DNA of 6,729 bases, from positions 1 to 6,729 of the forward strand of contig CALPPA020000097.1 of the NCBI GenBank assembly GCA_943325355.2. The letters are read 5' to 3'. The position numbers and the translations under genes were made by a program. Origin of the DNA: Klebsiella pneumoniae (GTDB lineage Bacteria; Bacteroidota; Bacteroidia; Flavobacteriales; Flavobacteriaceae). This document shows, piece after piece, positions 6,181 to 6,729 of this stretch (positions within the stretch are counted from its first letter, which is position 1; each line of letters opens with the position of its first letter). Under the pieces are notes generated by a model. That model made no database searches, was not told the DNA's origin, and was given only the letters and a program-made list of their open reading frames with translations.

Positions 6181-6729
6181 ATGAATCAACCATTAGCTTA
6201 TGTTCATCCGGGTGCAAAAATCGCAAAAAATGTTGTAATAGAACCTTTTACGACTATTCATAATAATGTTATTATAGGTGATGGGACTTGGATAGGGTCA
6301 AATGTAACCATAATGGAAGGCGCAAGAATTGGTAAAAATTGCAATATTTTTCCTGGTGCAGTTATCTCCGCTGTTCCGCAAGATTTAAAGTTTGGTGGAG
6401 AAGATTCATTGGCAATAATTGGTGACAATTGTACCATTCGAGAATGCGTAACCATCAACAGAGGAACAATAGCTTCAGGACAAACAACTCTTGGAAATAA
6501 CTGCTTGGTTATGGCAACAGCACATATTGCACATGATTGTCATATTGGAGATTATGCAATTATTGTAAACGGAGTGGCACTTGCTGGTCACGTAACTGTT
6601 GGTAATCATGCAATTATTGGAGGTTTGGCAGCAATTCATCAATTTATTCATGTAGGTGATCATGCAATGATTTCTGGTGGTTCACTAGTTCGAAAAGATG
6701 TTCCACCCTATACAAAAGCTGCAAAAGAA
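6181..6729 (+). CDS. lpxA: UDP-N-acetylglucosamine acyltransferase LpxA (3' end cut by the window)
   Basis: LpxA starts lipid A synthesis by moving a 3-hydroxyacyl chain from acyl carrier protein to the 3-OH of UDP-GlcNAc in the cytosol. The ATG at 6181 opens a frame that is still open at the window end (183 codons). The family is about 255-265 residues, so roughly the last third, mainly the helical C-terminal domain, is missing. Hexapeptide repeats of the left-handed beta-helix run through the visible part (for example VIIGDG, RIGKNC). Active-site residues align with E. coli: H115 and H118 in AHIAHDC (H122 and catalytic H125), H137 in LAGHV (H144) and H153 in IHQF (H160). G166 occupies the position of E. 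coli G173, the acyl-chain ruler, which fits acceptance of long 3-hydroxyacyl chains. No promoter match is seen in the 70-bp gap, so it is probably transcribed with lpxD and lpxC-fabZ. Confidence 0.96.
   Translation, partial: MNQPLAYVHPGAKIAKNVVIEPFTTIHNNVIIGDGTWIGSNVTIMEGARIGKNCNIFPGAVISAVPQDLKFGGEDSLAIIGDNCTIRECVTINRGTIASGQTTLGNNCLVMATAHIAHDCHIGDYAIIVNGVALAGHVTVGNHAIIGGLAAIHQFIHVGDHAMISGGSLVRKDVPPYTKAAKE

Overview
The window looks like chromosomal DNA from a member of the Bacteroidota, most likely Flavobacteriaceae. The evidence is the low GC content, the lack of strong Shine-Dalgarno sites, three exact matches to the TAnnTTTG -7 promoter element of this phylum (93-100, 2289-2296, 3576-3583), a DUF2147 secreted protein, and an lpxC-fabZ gene fusion of the type found in Bacteroidetes. 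Genus and species cannot be fixed from the sequence alone.

Left part (1-2120), accessory in character. A frame is open from base 1 to a TAA at 178-180 and may be the tail of an unrecognised gene. Next come a predicted lipoprotein with about seven degenerate YD-type repeats (211-1044), a small protein with a glycine-rich hydrophobic hairpin (1192-1650), and a secreted DUF2147 protein (1680-2120). The last two are 29 bp apart and are probably cotranscribed. None of the three has a function that can be read from sequence.

Middle part (2121-3679). A 198-bp intergenic region carries a weak terminator candidate, two stacked inverted repeats and a consensus promoter. It leads with a very short leader into a GTG-started HD-domain phosphohydrolase of the SAMHD1/dGTPase-like family, in which all key metal and substrate residues are visible. 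The next intergenic region has its own consensus promoter and a 29-codon small ORF that ends one base before lpxD.

Right part (3680-6729). This is the early lipid A operon lpxD, lpxC-fabZ, lpxA, with lpxA cut by the window edge after 183 codons. LpxA acylates UDP-GlcNAc, LpxC deacetylates the product in the committed step, and LpxD adds the second 3-hydroxyacyl chain. FabZ, fused to LpxC, dehydrates the same 3-hydroxyacyl-ACP pool that LpxA and LpxD consume, so one transcript and partly one polypeptide can balance lipid A against phospholipid synthesis. lpxD and lpxC overlap. lpxC-fabZ and lpxA are separated by 70 bp containing five tandem heptamers that can fold back on an upstream arm.

Overall this is mostly a conserved core-genome neighbourhood. 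I see no mobile element, CRISPR array, RNA gene or clear new multi-gene system. The least explained items are the heptamer hairpin before lpxA, the small ORF before lpxD, and the three uncharacterised envelope-type genes on the left.
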